A DNA stretch of 64,000 bases, from NCBI GenBank assembly GCA_037447605.1, contig CM074805.1:1953691-2017690 (forward strand). The letters are read 5' to 3'. The notes beneath the pieces are model-generated. The model had not been told where the DNA came from and did no database searches. It was given only the letters and a program-made list of their open reading frames with translations. Positions 48,401 through 60,455 of this stretch are shown here, in pieces. Origin of the DNA: Zygnema circumcarinatum. Its lineage: Eukaryota > Streptophyta > Zygnematophyceae > Zygnematales > Zygnemataceae. The translations under genes were made by a program, and so were the position numbers. Each line of letters begins with the position of its first letter. Position 1 is the first letter of the stretch.

Positions 48401-50630
48401 TGTGGAGGCGAGGCTGAGGCATCGGATGAGGGTGGCAAGGAGGGACCCCAACAAGGAGACTCCCAACCTCTTCTTTCTCACCGCTTGGAACGAGTGGGGG
48501 GAGGGGAACAATCTCGAGCCTGACAACGTGTTCGGGTAAGCGACGGTCCACTTGACCTAAAGTCAAGGAAGGGGGGGGCAGAGAGTGGGAGAGGGAGGAA
48601 GGCTAGGGAGGATCAGAATGGGACTGGTTTCAACTCTACAACGAGTCGTATGGATAATAGGAATTTTAGTTCATCTACTGCGGCAGTTCGGCCGATTCAG
48701 CTGTTTTGAGTAGAACTCATCACTGGGAAGGAGGCTGGGTCCACACTGCAGACCGATTGAGATCTTGAGAAATTCAGAATTCAATGTTATTTTTAAAACA
48801 CGTTCACATGCTCAAAAGTTAAGCTTTACTCGGTGGGTAAGGGGTAAGCTGCACCACCAAGAAGTCCCGTAAAGTCACCTGAAGTAGACCTCGTGATGAT
48901 CTAGTTTTTTCCAGACTGACTGTTCCCTCTACCTTCCTCCTTTCTTTCTCTCCCCTCTTCCTGCCTTCCTCAGATCGCTTCCTCCACCTCTCACTCTTGC
49001 CTTTCTGAGGAAGCGACAACTGAACCAAAACCTTTTGTCTAGACAGGTCCATCGGAATGGACACTTCTGTTTGAAGGCCTGACACGAGAAGATTGTCAAA
49101 CTCAGTTTTTCAGTTCAGGCTTTTATTATGTGTCGTAAGTGGCCCATGGCATATTTAAGCTAGTCATTAGGCAAAAATCTGATCGCGTTTTTCTGAAAGA
49201 GTATTGGTTCTTCAATGGAAGTTTGATTAGCCGCTTTGTCGTTTGTCCAACCTAAATTAAGTGACATATGGCAACTACAATAATGACGGGCTCTTAGACG
49301 AACAGAAGGAATACAGCAGAAGAGTGATTTTTTCATTTATTTCACTTTTACTTCCCGCCTACAAGACTGAAACATCTGAACTGGCGGTACTCCTGGCTTA
49401 CCCTTGGAGTCCATTTCTTGAGCATTCTCCTCCTTGAGCACGCAGAACCATATCTTGCAACTGCCGATGGATAAATGAGTTGGCTCCACTTCTACTCCTC
49501 GAGTAATTGAACCCTGATTCGTAGTGTATTAGGAACTAGATGCTCTCGTCAGCCTGCACTTTAGGGAGGTTTTAGAGACTCCAGCCTCTTTTGCAGTTAC
49601 CCATTCTTACTGACTGTTTATGGTTTGCCGTTCTTGTGAATGGTTCTCCCTGTTTAAACTTCAGATATGGCAACTTGAATGCTGTGGCATCTGCATACAC
49701 CCGCAGCAAGGCTCCCTACGAAACATTAAGCGACAAGCAAGTGTTGGAGCGCCTTATTGGAAGCATGGAAAGCTGCAAATTAGTGCTTGACATCATTTTG
49801 TATACACAGACGTATGACATCGACTTCCGGCAGTATGGATCCTACAGTGAGTGGGAGGGGCCCAAAAACTCAACGGAAATGCGTTATTCCATGATGTCCA
49901 AGCGACGGCAAAAATATGCCGAGCATTGGCAGGAGGTAGGCTTCTTCTTAGGCCGAGAATTTCGCCTCATTTCGAATTCGGAAGCGTTGGAAAACGGGGC
50001 CCCTCGTTTGAAATTGTGTAAATTGTTGATGAATGCCATTCTAGACAAAGTAGTTGTCCGATATTACTTTGAACTAGTTGACGAATCTTAGGATGGTTGA
50101 CCTAGGCCATTATGTGGATATATATCTCGTAGGGCGTATTGGGCACGCCCATGGTCAGACATAGGTACATCAAAAGAGCCCTTACCTCAGGGTAGTTTCT
50201 CTTTTTTGTCCACAAAAGAAAAAAGTGTACTTGTAGCTCGTTGCGATACATCCTAAATGATTCTTTGATGTGTAATTCTGACGGCTGGGTATCAGTCGTT
50301 GGCCTCCTACATAAGAGGTGAAGTCAGATTTCATAATTCAGTCCATGAATGAACCTGCTCCCGACTTTCTGCTGCTGCATTCACTTTAGTTCCAAGTATG
50401 CATAATCGAATATGCCAATGTAGTGACAGGAGGACGCTTGGCTCGACGAGCTGAAGTACATGGCCTTACAGCCGCTGCCTCGCTCTTCTCAGTCTCGTAA
50501 ACATGCGCAGGGTGGGCCCTCCTTCCTCTGCCACTCCCAAGGTGCCTCCGGGAGAACCGGTCCCTCCAGTTCCCCAACTAAAGAAAATGGTAGTGCACAA
50601 GGGACAGGAAAAGGCCAAGGGTTTGCATGA
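45417..50630 (+). CDS. WbsX-like glycosyltransferase, 5' part unresolved
   Basis: Glycosyltransferase WbsX family (Pfam Glyco_transf_WbsX), first known from bacterial O-antigen clusters. Six 3' exons join in phase to 516 residues: 46953-47096, 47307-47504, 47639-47809, 47970-48535, 49665-49935, 50430-50630. Family motifs: LTLIAVVFPQYHAFEKNNQF, WGTNFTEWSNLK, GLAYHHYWYN, LPFSFIWANHAWTRVWDG, VNGKPLFVFYVL, FFLTAWNEWGEGNNLEPD. Candidate upstream exons: 46598-46753 (PGIYVRPYNKLSLSEDKEVE, stem-like) and 45417-45512 (MACGPLAAAGDQEQ). A frame near 45800-45863 reads GALVAGIALALLLAG, a possible signal anchor for a Golgi type II protein. How these join is not settled. The C-terminal 66 residues after 50430 are low complexity. 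Confidence 0.8.
47856..47878. repeat. CA dinucleotide repeat in WbsX intron
   Basis: A short perfect CA run between the 47809 donor and the 47970 acceptor. Confidence 0.8.
48536..49664 (+). other. Large intron of the WbsX-like gene
   Basis: Donor GTAAGC at 48536 and acceptor TTCAG before 49665. Contains pyrimidine runs near 48930-48975. No separate gene is seen. Confidence 0.6.
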
Positions 50631-52045
50631 GAGTTGCTGCCAGCAGACTCCAATATAGGCTTCAGTACCTTCGAGCCCTACTTGGCAACAATGAGGGGAA
50701 TTTGGGTCCAATGAGAAGGACGGCCCCGAAAAGTCTTCGATGAGATTCGCCTCTCCTGCTCTCTTTCCTGGCGCTTTAACTCTATCGCTGCGTCCTCTGC
50801 CTGCTTTCTATCTCTCGCTGCTTTCATCTGCTTCCTGATGGATTGCCCGACTGTCCTACTCGCCATCTGTGCCGACACTCGGCAGTAGGAGTGAGAAGCG
50901 CGAGGGAGGCGTCACTAACAAATCGATAACAGGAACAAGTGAACAGGTGCAGAAGCAAAATCTATTGCTGCAGGTGCAAGTTGCTGTGCGTCTAGGCGAA
51001 GAAGGCGAAAATGAGGACGAGGGAGAGAGAGTGAGCGAGGCAGGGAGGAAGGGGAGGAGGGAGAGAGCGGGGGTGAGGGCGGGGGCGAACCGGGTAGGGG
51101 TTGTCCGACTTAGCAAAAAGTTACTAAAAGTTTGCGATCAGTATTGCGAAAAGCAAAGTTACTGACGTCTGATAATGTTTGCTTTGCCGAACCTGAACCG
51201 AACCTGCTGCATGTCAACCGTGCATAAAGTGCAAGTCCACTTGTTGGACGGCGCGGCCCAAACGTTCTGTCCGTACAGCTCGTCCCAAAAAGTATTGTTC
51301 GTACAACTCGTCCCAAAACGTACTGACCGTACAGTCTATCCGTACGAATTCGTCCGTTCCCGAAAGGGCGGAGTGACGAAACGGGCGTCATCGTGACGTC
51401 ATGGCGGTACTGGCGTCCCCCTTCCTGCCCGCCGCCTGCCGCCTCCTCCCCCTCCGCCTGCCATGGCCCGCCCCTCCTGCCGGCGCCCCTGCTGGCGGAA
51501 GCATAGTGTTCAAGCTTGCAGGGAGGTGCTTCGTTCATTGTAGGTGAGGGGTTGAAGACGGTGCTTGCAATCCTTGGAGGAGCATGTCCAAGTATAACTA
51601 TGTTGTTCGAGTCTCATTAATGTATAAAGACTTCTTCCTATACTTTTTTTCTTTTTTGCACTTCTCGTGTGTGATTCCCTCATCGTTTGCTTTGAATTAA
51701 AATGGGCATATGCATGAAAGAAATTGAATAAAGTAGAGAAAATGTGGGGGCAAGGGGGGAGAGTGCAGGAGGGTGCCTATAGGATCGTGGTTTGTTTGGG
51801 TGTTTTGCAACACATTCCTTGGAATCCCTTCTTTAACTACCACCACCATTCACCTCGGAAGTTTCCCATGGGCTGTTTCCATCGGCCGACCGACTTCGCC
51901 AGGAACGCACCAATCCATCCCTCCCTCGGGAGGCTATTTTTATCATAAGGACGAACAGACAGTATTGAAAATGCAAAGTATTGCATTGATCTCCCAATGC
52001 TACGCCATCACACGCTTACGGACAATATCAAGAATACTGGAACTC
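50631..52045. other. Intergenic region downstream of WbsX-like gene
   Basis: Holds a partial MITE of the GTCAGACTTA family near 51097-51175 (TAGGGGTTGTCCGACTTAG) and CGTAC-rich sequence at 51270-51350. A 66-residue minus-strand frame (50878-50678, QSIRKQMKAARDRKQAEDAA) is highly charged and could be a small protein or exon, but nothing confirms it. Confidence 0.4.
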
Positions 52046-52731
52046 AGAAGCTGAACGCTACGGGGCCACCCACTTGAAAGTATTGAAGGCTTCCGTCTCT
52101 AGTACTTCTCACCTCTGTGCGCTGGGCCGGCTGCCAGCTGCGCGTTTGGGACCACCTAGACTGGTCTCGGGATCAACCTCGCTAAGGTCAGTAGTGGTTC
52201 GAAGCGGCGCGTATACCGGTATACATGAGTCATACGCCGGATGCGGGTCGAGGGATCACTAATCCTCACTACATCTTCCTTACGCTGAACGAACTGCCGT
52301 CCGCATACCGCGTTACCGCTGTAATTTTATCGATTTGCCACGACTCAAGGCCACAATGCTGTAGGATCCGACCAAGACCGACGCATTTTGCCGGCGTTGC
52401 CAAGGCCGGCCACGCTGAATGCGGGGGTAGCCAGACGGCCAGGACACCTTCCACCCACTCCGCTGGTAGGTGGACACGCTGGGCAGCCTCACATCGGGAT
52501 GTGCCTCGCCTCCAACTCTCCACGGTAGGAGGTTCAACTGGGAAGAAAGAGGTGGGCTGTGGTGACCGCCGCCACCCAACGAACGTGCATCGGTGATTCG
52601 GGTTGCACCTCACTGTGGCCGCGCCACTCTCCGCTCGCTTCTCGCTTCTCGCTTCTCAGCCTCTCACAATAACTCGAAATGGCCAGGTAAAGAGTTCCTC
52701 GCTGCCAGGCCAAGGAGTTGATTACCAAGCA
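52046..52731 (+). repeat. 5' LTR of decayed Ty3/gypsy chromovirus
   Basis: Direct repeat of 58497-~59220: shared GGGACCACCTAGAC, GGGATCAACCT.GC.AAGGT, ACATCTTCCTTACGCT, GTTACCGCTG and CTCCAACTCTCCA.G.AGGAGG. The left tip AGCTGAACGCTAC is an eroded form of TGTAGCCAAACGCTACA. Boundaries are approximate. Confidence 0.75.
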
Positions 52732-52743
52732 TTGTATCGAGCC
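52732..52743 (+). other. Primer-binding site relic (initiator tRNA-Met type)
   Basis: TTGTATCGAGCC resembles the TGGTATCAGAGCC site used by many plant LTR elements, and lies directly after the 5' LTR. Confidence 0.45.
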
Positions 52744-55700
52744 GCCACAAGGCCTTCTTTGCTGTAACTCAAGGGTCATGGTGACCACTCGCCGGGCCTA
52801 GGGGACCTGGGCCTGGTGCCGCCACTCCTCCACCACCACCCCCGACGAAGTGATGGAGAGAACTCGGACCGCGTCGCCCCTGGGCCGGGAGGGGCCTGGG
52901 CCTCGAGCCTAATGGACGACTGCGTTATCTTCGCGGATCGGGCCAGCCACCCTCCAAGGCCACCGGAGCCGCTGCCCCGCGGAACTGGCCGATCCTGATG
53001 TGATCGGGCCCACATCACTGGCCCTCAAGATGAAGCAAGAGGGATCGACGAATCGGGAGCGGATGTATGCGCTACTGCTGCCGCTACCATGGCCTCGTGA
53101 CGCAGGTGTGGATTTACATGGGAGCTCACGGCCCGCCGCCAGCGACATCAGCCCAAACGGAGTTCCCGGCCTTGACAGCCCCGGAGGATCGGCAGGCGTA
53201 TGCCCTCAACCCCCTCGCCGTGCAGGTGCGTGGACGCAGCGCCAGGTCCCTCGGGAAGTGGGTTGTGCAAACCACCTCGGGTAGCGCCGTCTCTGGGTCT
53301 CCGACAGTTCCCAACCGTCACGGGCAATGGCAGGAGTCCTGACCCCCGGCTTTTCCACTGGGAGTCACCCCACGGGCGCGAACCACCTCAAAGAATGGGA
53401 CCCCACGGGGTACCACAGCGGAGGGAGATCCTGCAAATTCTGACCGCCCCCAAGAATCCCATCAGGATGCCCGAATTCGCCAAGCGGCCCCTCTTCAGCT
53501 TAACATCCTACTCACTCTGGACCGCCACTGTGAAGAACTGTCGGGTCAAATCTTAAGTGGCTACCTTTCCGGCGCACTCAACCGTCTCTCCAAATGGGTA
53601 AGCTTTTGCTACTCAAAGACTGAGGAGCGATACCGCTAAGCAGAGAGGGCTCTCTCTCTGATGAGATTGGGATTTATCGATAAGTCGTGATGAACTTATC
53701 AAACACTTTGCCTTGGATCCCATTGAGTGCCCTGGATAAGTTTCTTAATACTGGCCCAAACCGGCAAATACAAGGCCAAGGAAATTTCATGTATGCCGGG
53801 TGCTCTCAGATTACCACTACAAGCCCGGACAGCCGAAGTTCTTTTTCCACTTCAGAATGGCTTCAAGCCACACCTACGAAGAACATGACCAACCCACTCA
53901 CTCCTCAAACCGCGACCCCGGGCCGACCCCCCCGGAAATTGCACTTGATGCAGCCTATTCACTGACACCGCCTCGCAGCGAGCGCAGCCCCTTCCCACCC
54001 CCTCAGAGGTCAAGGACGCCGACACGCGGGAAGCGCGGGACTCAGCCCCGCCAAGATGGCAGAAAGAACAAGCCAGCAGCTCTGCTGGCCGCCTCACCAC
54101 CCACCGCCGCCAGGTTGACTCGTGAGGAATGGGAGAAGACGCAATGTGAATAAGCGTTTCCGGCCGCCAAGTAGTGAGGGAAACGGATGTTCCTCTCAAC
54201 GCCTGGGCGACGTATAGCGGCAGGTCGAGGGCTTCAAACCCACCAGCTGTTCTTTGGGGTTGCCATTAGCCGGGTGGCCACGCTAAAGTTGTGGGGAGGG
54301 ATGAGACCGCCGCTGTGTCTGGGACATTTGTTTCTTAGAACCCTCGACATTCTAAATTCATATATCGCGTGCCTTTGGGAATGCAACACGCATCTTCGTG
54401 GCGCTGATGCGACTGCTTCATTTCCTCTCCCCGCCATCAGAAATACCTTGGGGCTTACGGACGTATCGATTTAACGCTTATCGCACGCTCTGGTCCTCAA
54501 CGCTACGTGGGCTTACTTACGTTTCCTACGCACGCGCCACGGACGTTGGTGATGTTACGGAAACACCTCCCATATCTCATACAGACGCTACTGTTCCTCG
54601 CCGACACGGTGCAGCCAGACCTTTCCCAAATACCACTGGGCGTCAGCGTAATACTGGGCTGAGGAAAAGTAAGTAACACGCCAGCGCAAGAGACGTGGAA
54701 GCGATCCACCAGCCGGGTTGGCTCACCCTACACATCGCGCGAGGACGGCTCGTCTCCTCAACCTTCGTGACAGGCGGCGGCGCATCTATGTTCCACTCCG
54801 GGCTTCATCGCGCCATGACCTTCGGCCGGTCGCCGAACGGCCACCCGCCAGCTTCTTCGCTCGGAGCATCGGGCAGATGCTAACTATACTTCAAGGCTTC
54901 ACCCGTGTTTAAGCTGACCACGCCTCCCCATTCTGAAAAGTTTCAAGTACTGGACGGACGCTAGTGGGCGATCTCTCGTAAATGCCACACTCAAGATCGC
55001 TCTCCATCCTACCCGGCAAATGTTGTCTTCTAACACAATAACCGCCCTCAAGATCGAGCAAATATTTTGGGAGCCATTGCTAACCACGGGTCAGGCGCAC
55101 AAATGGATTCTTTTTCTCGTCTCCACATCGTGATTCTCGCGACAATGTGACAGCGCCATTCTCGCACTCGGGCAGAGCCGTCCTCTCGCCGCTGCCATTG
55201 AGTTCTGCTACCTTATCTCGTGCTCAGCCCGCGCAAATACAAAAAGAAGTAAGCGGTGGAGGCACCTTGTACCATGCGCGCACGCCACGCATAACGACCG
55301 GTGATTGCCGTTTCACGGCGATCGGGGACGGCGTGGTTCGCCATCCACGATGCTCGGCCGCTCCATCCTGCATCCAACCTCTCGGCGCACGGTCTGACGC
55401 CTTCCCCATTTAATTTCCAAAGAGGTCGCAATTATCAGAAGGGGCATAGCCAATCCCTGAAGCTCGAAAGCAAAGCCGCTTTGGCGGCCGATTTATCGGC
55501 AAGTCCAAAACCGAAATGCAGTTAATCGGGTAACTTTATTGCTTTACGCGGCCGGATAGCAGCCCGCCCAAAGCCCTGGGGGCTCTACCCCGTTTGCTCT
55601 TGTCAGCAGTAAAGATGGCTCGCTGGTGACGCGTGATTGATGAAGCCGCCAAGCACTCAACAAGATCACCGTAAAAGAATCGCATTTGCTTTACCACGCA

Positions 55701-58486
55701 TCGCATGACGGTTGGATCGCCTTCACGGGCGCCAAAGTGTTTCTTACTTTGACTTGACCTTGCTCGTGGGTATCATCGACCGCTGGCCACTGCTCGATAG
55801 CGCTAAAACCGCTAGTTCTGACGTACGATCGGGTCATTTCCAATATAAGGTATTGCCCCTCGATTGATCTCAATGCTCCGGCAACTTTCCGCCGCCGCTT
55901 CTAACGATGTTTATCGGTACGGACGAAGTTTGTTTTCGCTTTACCCTCGACGCATATCCCTGCTCTCGCGAAGCATCTGAGGATCTACCTCATCTTCACC
56001 AATGCCCGGAAAGTTGCCTGAGACCGAGAAACACCGCTATGCCAAGCAGCTAAGAAGTGTCACTCATGCGCATGGAAGCTGCTTTTATCTCGGGCATATG
56101 CCCCCACGCATCGGCCTTCGCCCCGCCAAAAGTTCTCGCCGGGTGTAAAACTGGCACCACCGACTCTCGGGCTTGAGGTCTTTTCTCGGGCTTATTTTCG
56201 TAGCTCATCCGCGGTTTAAGAAGTTGCTACCCTTGACTAATTTGGACACGCTCCGCCCCTTTACATGGGACCCCTCAATGCCGTGGACGCATTCGGGCGG
56301 CGCCATGCACTTCAGCACGCACTCCACTGCTTACGGGACCCTCGGGCCCAACCTTACGTAAGTGGTTTTGTGATGGGATTCAACACTGCGCCGCCTTGTT
56401 TCTGGCGACGGGTCAACCGGGCGCATGAAAGTCGCAAAATGAATCCCCGGCCGAGCCGCCAAACTATTCTCGCACGTAACGGTGAACCGCCACGTCCACC
56501 GGTGACACGGGCACAGCTATTTGTAGTGCGTCACTGTCATCACACCACCGCCTAATTTCTACCCAACACCCTCGCTTCAGGGCGCAGCACGCCGTCCGGA
56601 AATTCTCCAAAGGTTTGACCGCTGTAAGGCTTTATCGGCGTCAATGTCGCGTACTCCAGTGCGCGCGATCTTTGCTCGGATGGTGCCGTTTCTGCCGCAT
56701 CGGAAGTGTTGGGCGAACGAGATGACAGAGGTGAGGGGCTCACTTCAAGGAAGCCCTCGCTCAGTATGCTTTTGTCATGTATCCCTTCCACTGACGTAGG
56801 CCAACCCTCGCCTCTCCAACCGCATGACGCATCCAGAGGGTATACCGGTGATCCTTGCTCCCCGGACGGCCAAGGTAATGGGCTATAAGGACAAAGTGGG
56901 CGCTCTAAGGACTCCATTCTCAAAATTACCTGGCCAGCGCTTTGGTCGCGTGCCTGCTGCCGGACTGCATTTTGCCAGCCTCATTCTCGTGAGCTACATC
57001 CTCCTCGCGCATCGGTGTCAAGCATGGGAGCCGCTAAAACCCGGCACGCCCGGTTCTCGCGGCCTCGACTTCGGTGGACGCGAAAGCATATGCATCGCTG
57101 TCCAACTTGTCAATCTAAACAAACCCCGCGACCGGCAGATCCTCGCCACCAAGTACCACACCTCCTCCTCGAAACGGGACAAGCAAGGGTATGGACTTGA
57201 TCGGCCATCTTCCCTTCGCGGACACCCTGGGTAATGACCCACCGCCTTTGTCGTGATCGACCTCACAAGATGGTGCATTTTGCACCACCACTACACCGGC
57301 CGGGCCGCCTAATTTGTAGACCGCACGGGTTGTACGCTGACAAAGTGTGGGAGCCAGCATTTGCCTCGGCCGAATTGTGGGTGCGCCCCATCAAAGGACC
57401 ACGCATTCACCGCCATTTTGACTAGTACCAAAATCGCCGGGGACTGGGCAAGCGTTGAGTATGCAAATTTTTCCACCCAAGAAACCATGGCTGCATCTAA
57501 CGCGTAATCGTGGATCCTCGGAGGGATTACTACCTCCGTGACATGGACCTTACCCCCCCGACGGGCGGACGTAATCGGCCCCCAAACCGCAGTACGCCAT
57601 CAATGCTTTCCCCAAGAGTCCATCTGGTATTCACCCCCTTTCTTCTTGAATCTTTGGCCAAGATCCTCTAAATCCCCGCGAATCAAGGGATCACCGGACC
57701 AAATACTGGGCGCCCACAATCCCCGCATCCTTGGAAGCCGAGAGTGACCACGGGGATTCCAACCTCGCATCTTTTGTCCGGACTAATGTTCGAGGCTGCG
57801 CAGGCACGGGCAGACTCGCTACCGCCCGGCCGCTGGCTAAAGGCTCCATAGCCGACCGGGCCATCGTGACTCCAACTCACCTTCAACGAAGGCTTACATG
57901 AGGTGTTGCTGGGCACGGCTAACTTGAGACTCAAAGCTTACGTATGTAACACGTGCAGTGCCGCGTGGCCCCTCGCCTTTCCCACTCCACCTTTTGGGTC
58001 GTGCGGAAGCCGTAATCAACGACGCCGCTATTGTGGTTAGATTTACCATCCACAATGCAAGGTGCATCCGTCTTTCATGTGGGCTTGGCAAAAGGTCTAT
58101 CAGAAGCGATGGGAGGATCCAAACACCTCCCCAATTGAACTTGGAAGGTGAACTTGAGTACCAAGTTGAAACCATTCAAGCCCACCGTGACAGAGAAAGG
58201 GTCGATCTTCCCGGCCACGCAATACCTCGCGGAAGTGGTTACTATGGGGTTAACATGGGGAAGCCGGTGGCAACTTAACCAATTGCCAAGAGCTCACCAA
58301 CTTGCACTGGAGGCGCAGCTGTGAGAGCTGGCGAGGGCGTGCACGGGGTCACCGCCCCCGCTAAATCCTCGGAAAGGACTTGACCGATTATCACAGCCCT
58401 CCGTTATCACGAGTTCGACGCTGCTGGAAACTACGAGCCGCTTTTACTACCTTCACACACGCGTGAATCAGGCGTCACATTCGCCG
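52744..58486 (+). pseudogene. Ty3/gypsy chromovirus internal region, heavily decayed
   Basis: Pol order is still visible on the + strand. RT-RNaseH boundary at 56173-56290 (RSFLGLIFVAHPRFKKLLPL, TLRPFTWDP), integrase zinc-finger CPTCQSKQTP near 57096-57125, MDLIGHLPF near 57191, integrase core DRPHKMVHFAPP near 57253, and a chromodomain relic ELEYQVETIQAHRDRERVDL at 58151-58210. Frames are broken throughout and no ORF is usable. Gag should lie at about 52.8-54.6 kb but I could not recognise it. Confidence 0.75.
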
Positions 58487-58496
58487 TGGGGAGTAA
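58486..58496 (+). other. Polypurine tract of the + chromovirus
   Basis: GTGGGGAGTAA directly precedes the TGTAGCC tip of the 3' LTR. The minus-strand relative has GGGGGGAGTAA at the same position. Confidence 0.65.
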
Positions 58497-59220
58497 TGTA
58501 GCCAAACGCTACAGCCACCCACGTACTTAGGCCTCGCCCTAGTACTCTCACCTCGTGGCCGAGTGGCCAAGGCGTTTCGGGACCACCTAGACCGAAGGGT
58601 CCGGGATCAACCTTGCGAAGGTTGCAAGGGTTCGGCGCGCGCGTATAACAGACATATATGAGTCGTCGGCCATGTGGTCGGGATCACGGACCACCACATC
58701 TTCCTTTACGCTTTGAACGTAACCGCCGCCCGCATACTACGGGTTACCGCTGGTACGACGATCGCCGGGGCCGACCCGCCGCCACAGAGGGATCCATCAC
58801 AGACCGACGTGACGGGCGGCGCCGGCCATGTTAGCGAAGGCTACCGCTGAATGCGCGGGTGATGCCTGCGACGCTGTACACCTTCGACCCATTCGCACGT
58901 AGAGGACACGCGGCACCGCCATTGGACGCTCGCCTCCAACTCTCCATGCAGGAGGTTCACCCGGGAAGCTAGGGGCGAGGGTGACTGCCGCTACCCAACT
59001 AACGCATCGGCATTCGGTTGCACCTCGCACTGTGGCTGCGCCTACCTTCCGGCTCGCCGCCCGCTTCCGCCCTCTCGGCCAACTCGAGCTGGTGTGTTAT
59101 TCCGCCGCTGTGCCGGCGGAGTTAGATTTCACCGCTGGCGTAACCGTGATCGCGCCACCGCTTGCATGCATCCTCCTCTCGCGACGCCTCTTTGCAACGC
59201 TTCTCATTGTGTCGACTATT
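58497..59220 (+). repeat. 3' LTR of decayed Ty3/gypsy chromovirus
   Basis: Begins TGTAGCCAAACGCTACA, a near-palindromic tip, and aligns with 52046-52731. It holds a tRNA-like stretch with a Pol III A-box match TGGCCGAGTGG (58559-58569) and a weaker B-box GGTTCGGCGCG near 58630. The right limit is obscured by the repeat element that starts near 59222. Confidence 0.75.
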
Positions 59221-59221
59221 G

Positions 59222-60070
59222 ATCTAAGAATTATTGGACAACCATTGGATGGCAATGGTTGGACGCTCATCGAAGTTATAAATCAGCCGATCGGTTGCCA
59301 ACCGATGCCAATCGCTGACATTCGATCGGGTTTGGAACCGCGGATGCCATCGGAATACAACCATTCGGGATCGGTGTTTGGAACCGCCGATGCCAATCGC
59401 TGCCAACCATTCGACTCGTTTGGAACCGGATGCCACCGGGTTATACCAGTCGAATGCTGTTTCGGATCCGCTGGTAATCGTTGGCAAACCGAATGGTTAT
59501 ATCCATTAAATTCAAAATGGTTGGCAACCATTAAATCACTAGTTGTCAACGGTTGGCAACCCACCAAAATGATGTGTACAATAGGGGTATAGCCCTAACT
59601 GCATAATCGCGACGTCCTTAGCCGTCAGCTGTCCTTAGGAGATTCCGCCCGATGTGGAACCGACCGGCGCCTTAGTCTAGTGGGAACACGCAGAACTAGC
59701 CTTTGGCCACATGGCGAGTGGCTATAGGTCGCGTCGTCGAACCAGTCGAATGGTTGTTTCAGTACTGCGCCACTGGTTGGCAACCAGTCGAATGGTTGTT
59801 TCAGTCCGCAACCACTGGTTGGCAACTAGTCGAATGGTTTGGAACCAGTGGATGCCACTGGTTGGCAACCAGTAGAATGGTTGTTTCAGTCCGCAACCAC
59901 TGGTTGGCAACTAGTCGAATGGTTTGGAACCAGTGGATGCCACTGGTTGGCAACCAGTCGAATGGTTGTTTCGATCCGGCGGCACTGGTTGGCAACCAGT
60001 CGAATGGTTGCCAACCAGTGGCATCCAACCAGTCGACTGGTTTGTCTCATGGTCCGATCTGTGCAACGTT
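59222..60070. repeat. Minisatellite-type repeat element, copy 2 (inverted relative to copy 1)
   Basis: Runs GGACAACCATTGGATGGCAA at the left to CCAGTCGACTGGTTTGTCTC...GGTCCGATCTG at the right, the reverse complement order of 19391-20290. The middle TTAAATCACTAGTTGTCAAC is uninterrupted, unlike copy 1. Units ACTGGTTGGCAACCAGT recur about every 40 bases between 59740 and 60025. Confidence 0.85.
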
Positions 60071-60249
60071 TCCTTCACTCGACGTTGACGACTGACTCAT
60101 GACGACTTGATGATGACTTGATGAGTAGAATCAACTGAAAACCGGTTGTCTCCCAATCGCGTTCCGCCACGTGGCTACTGAGGAGCCACGTTCTAGCAGT
60201 ACAGAGTCGGAATGTGTACCTAAATTCAAAGCTCCCCAGAATCACTGCA

Positions 60250-60455
60250 ACAATTAATTAGATGGCCCGAGTTTATAAAGTCCTAATTATATTATATACT
60301 TTTTACAACGGGTTTAAAAAGAGGATATAGTACAAAGCACTTTATTACATACATTATACCCACCTGTTTTAACAATTAATCCACCGCATTTAATCAAGAC
60401 TGCACGTCGCACGGGTCGTACTCATACCAAAATTAGGTCGTTTTGGCGCTATGCT
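60250..60455. mobile_element. hAT-type element, diverged truncated copy 3
   Basis: AGATGGCCCGAGTTTATAAA, TTTACAACGGGTTTAAAA, CACTTTATTACATA and ACCAAAATTAGGTCGTTTTG track copies 1 and 2. The right half is missing. Confidence 0.75.

Noticed and set aside
52216-52640. Open frames in the 52-59 kb block as cellular genes
   Set aside because: They are fragments of the LTR retrotransposon; paired LTRs and pol motifs on + explain the region.
58553-58640. A functional tRNA-Leu or tRNA-Ser gene
   Set aside because: The A-box matches well, but I cannot fold a full acceptor stem or T arm, and it recurs inside both LTRs.
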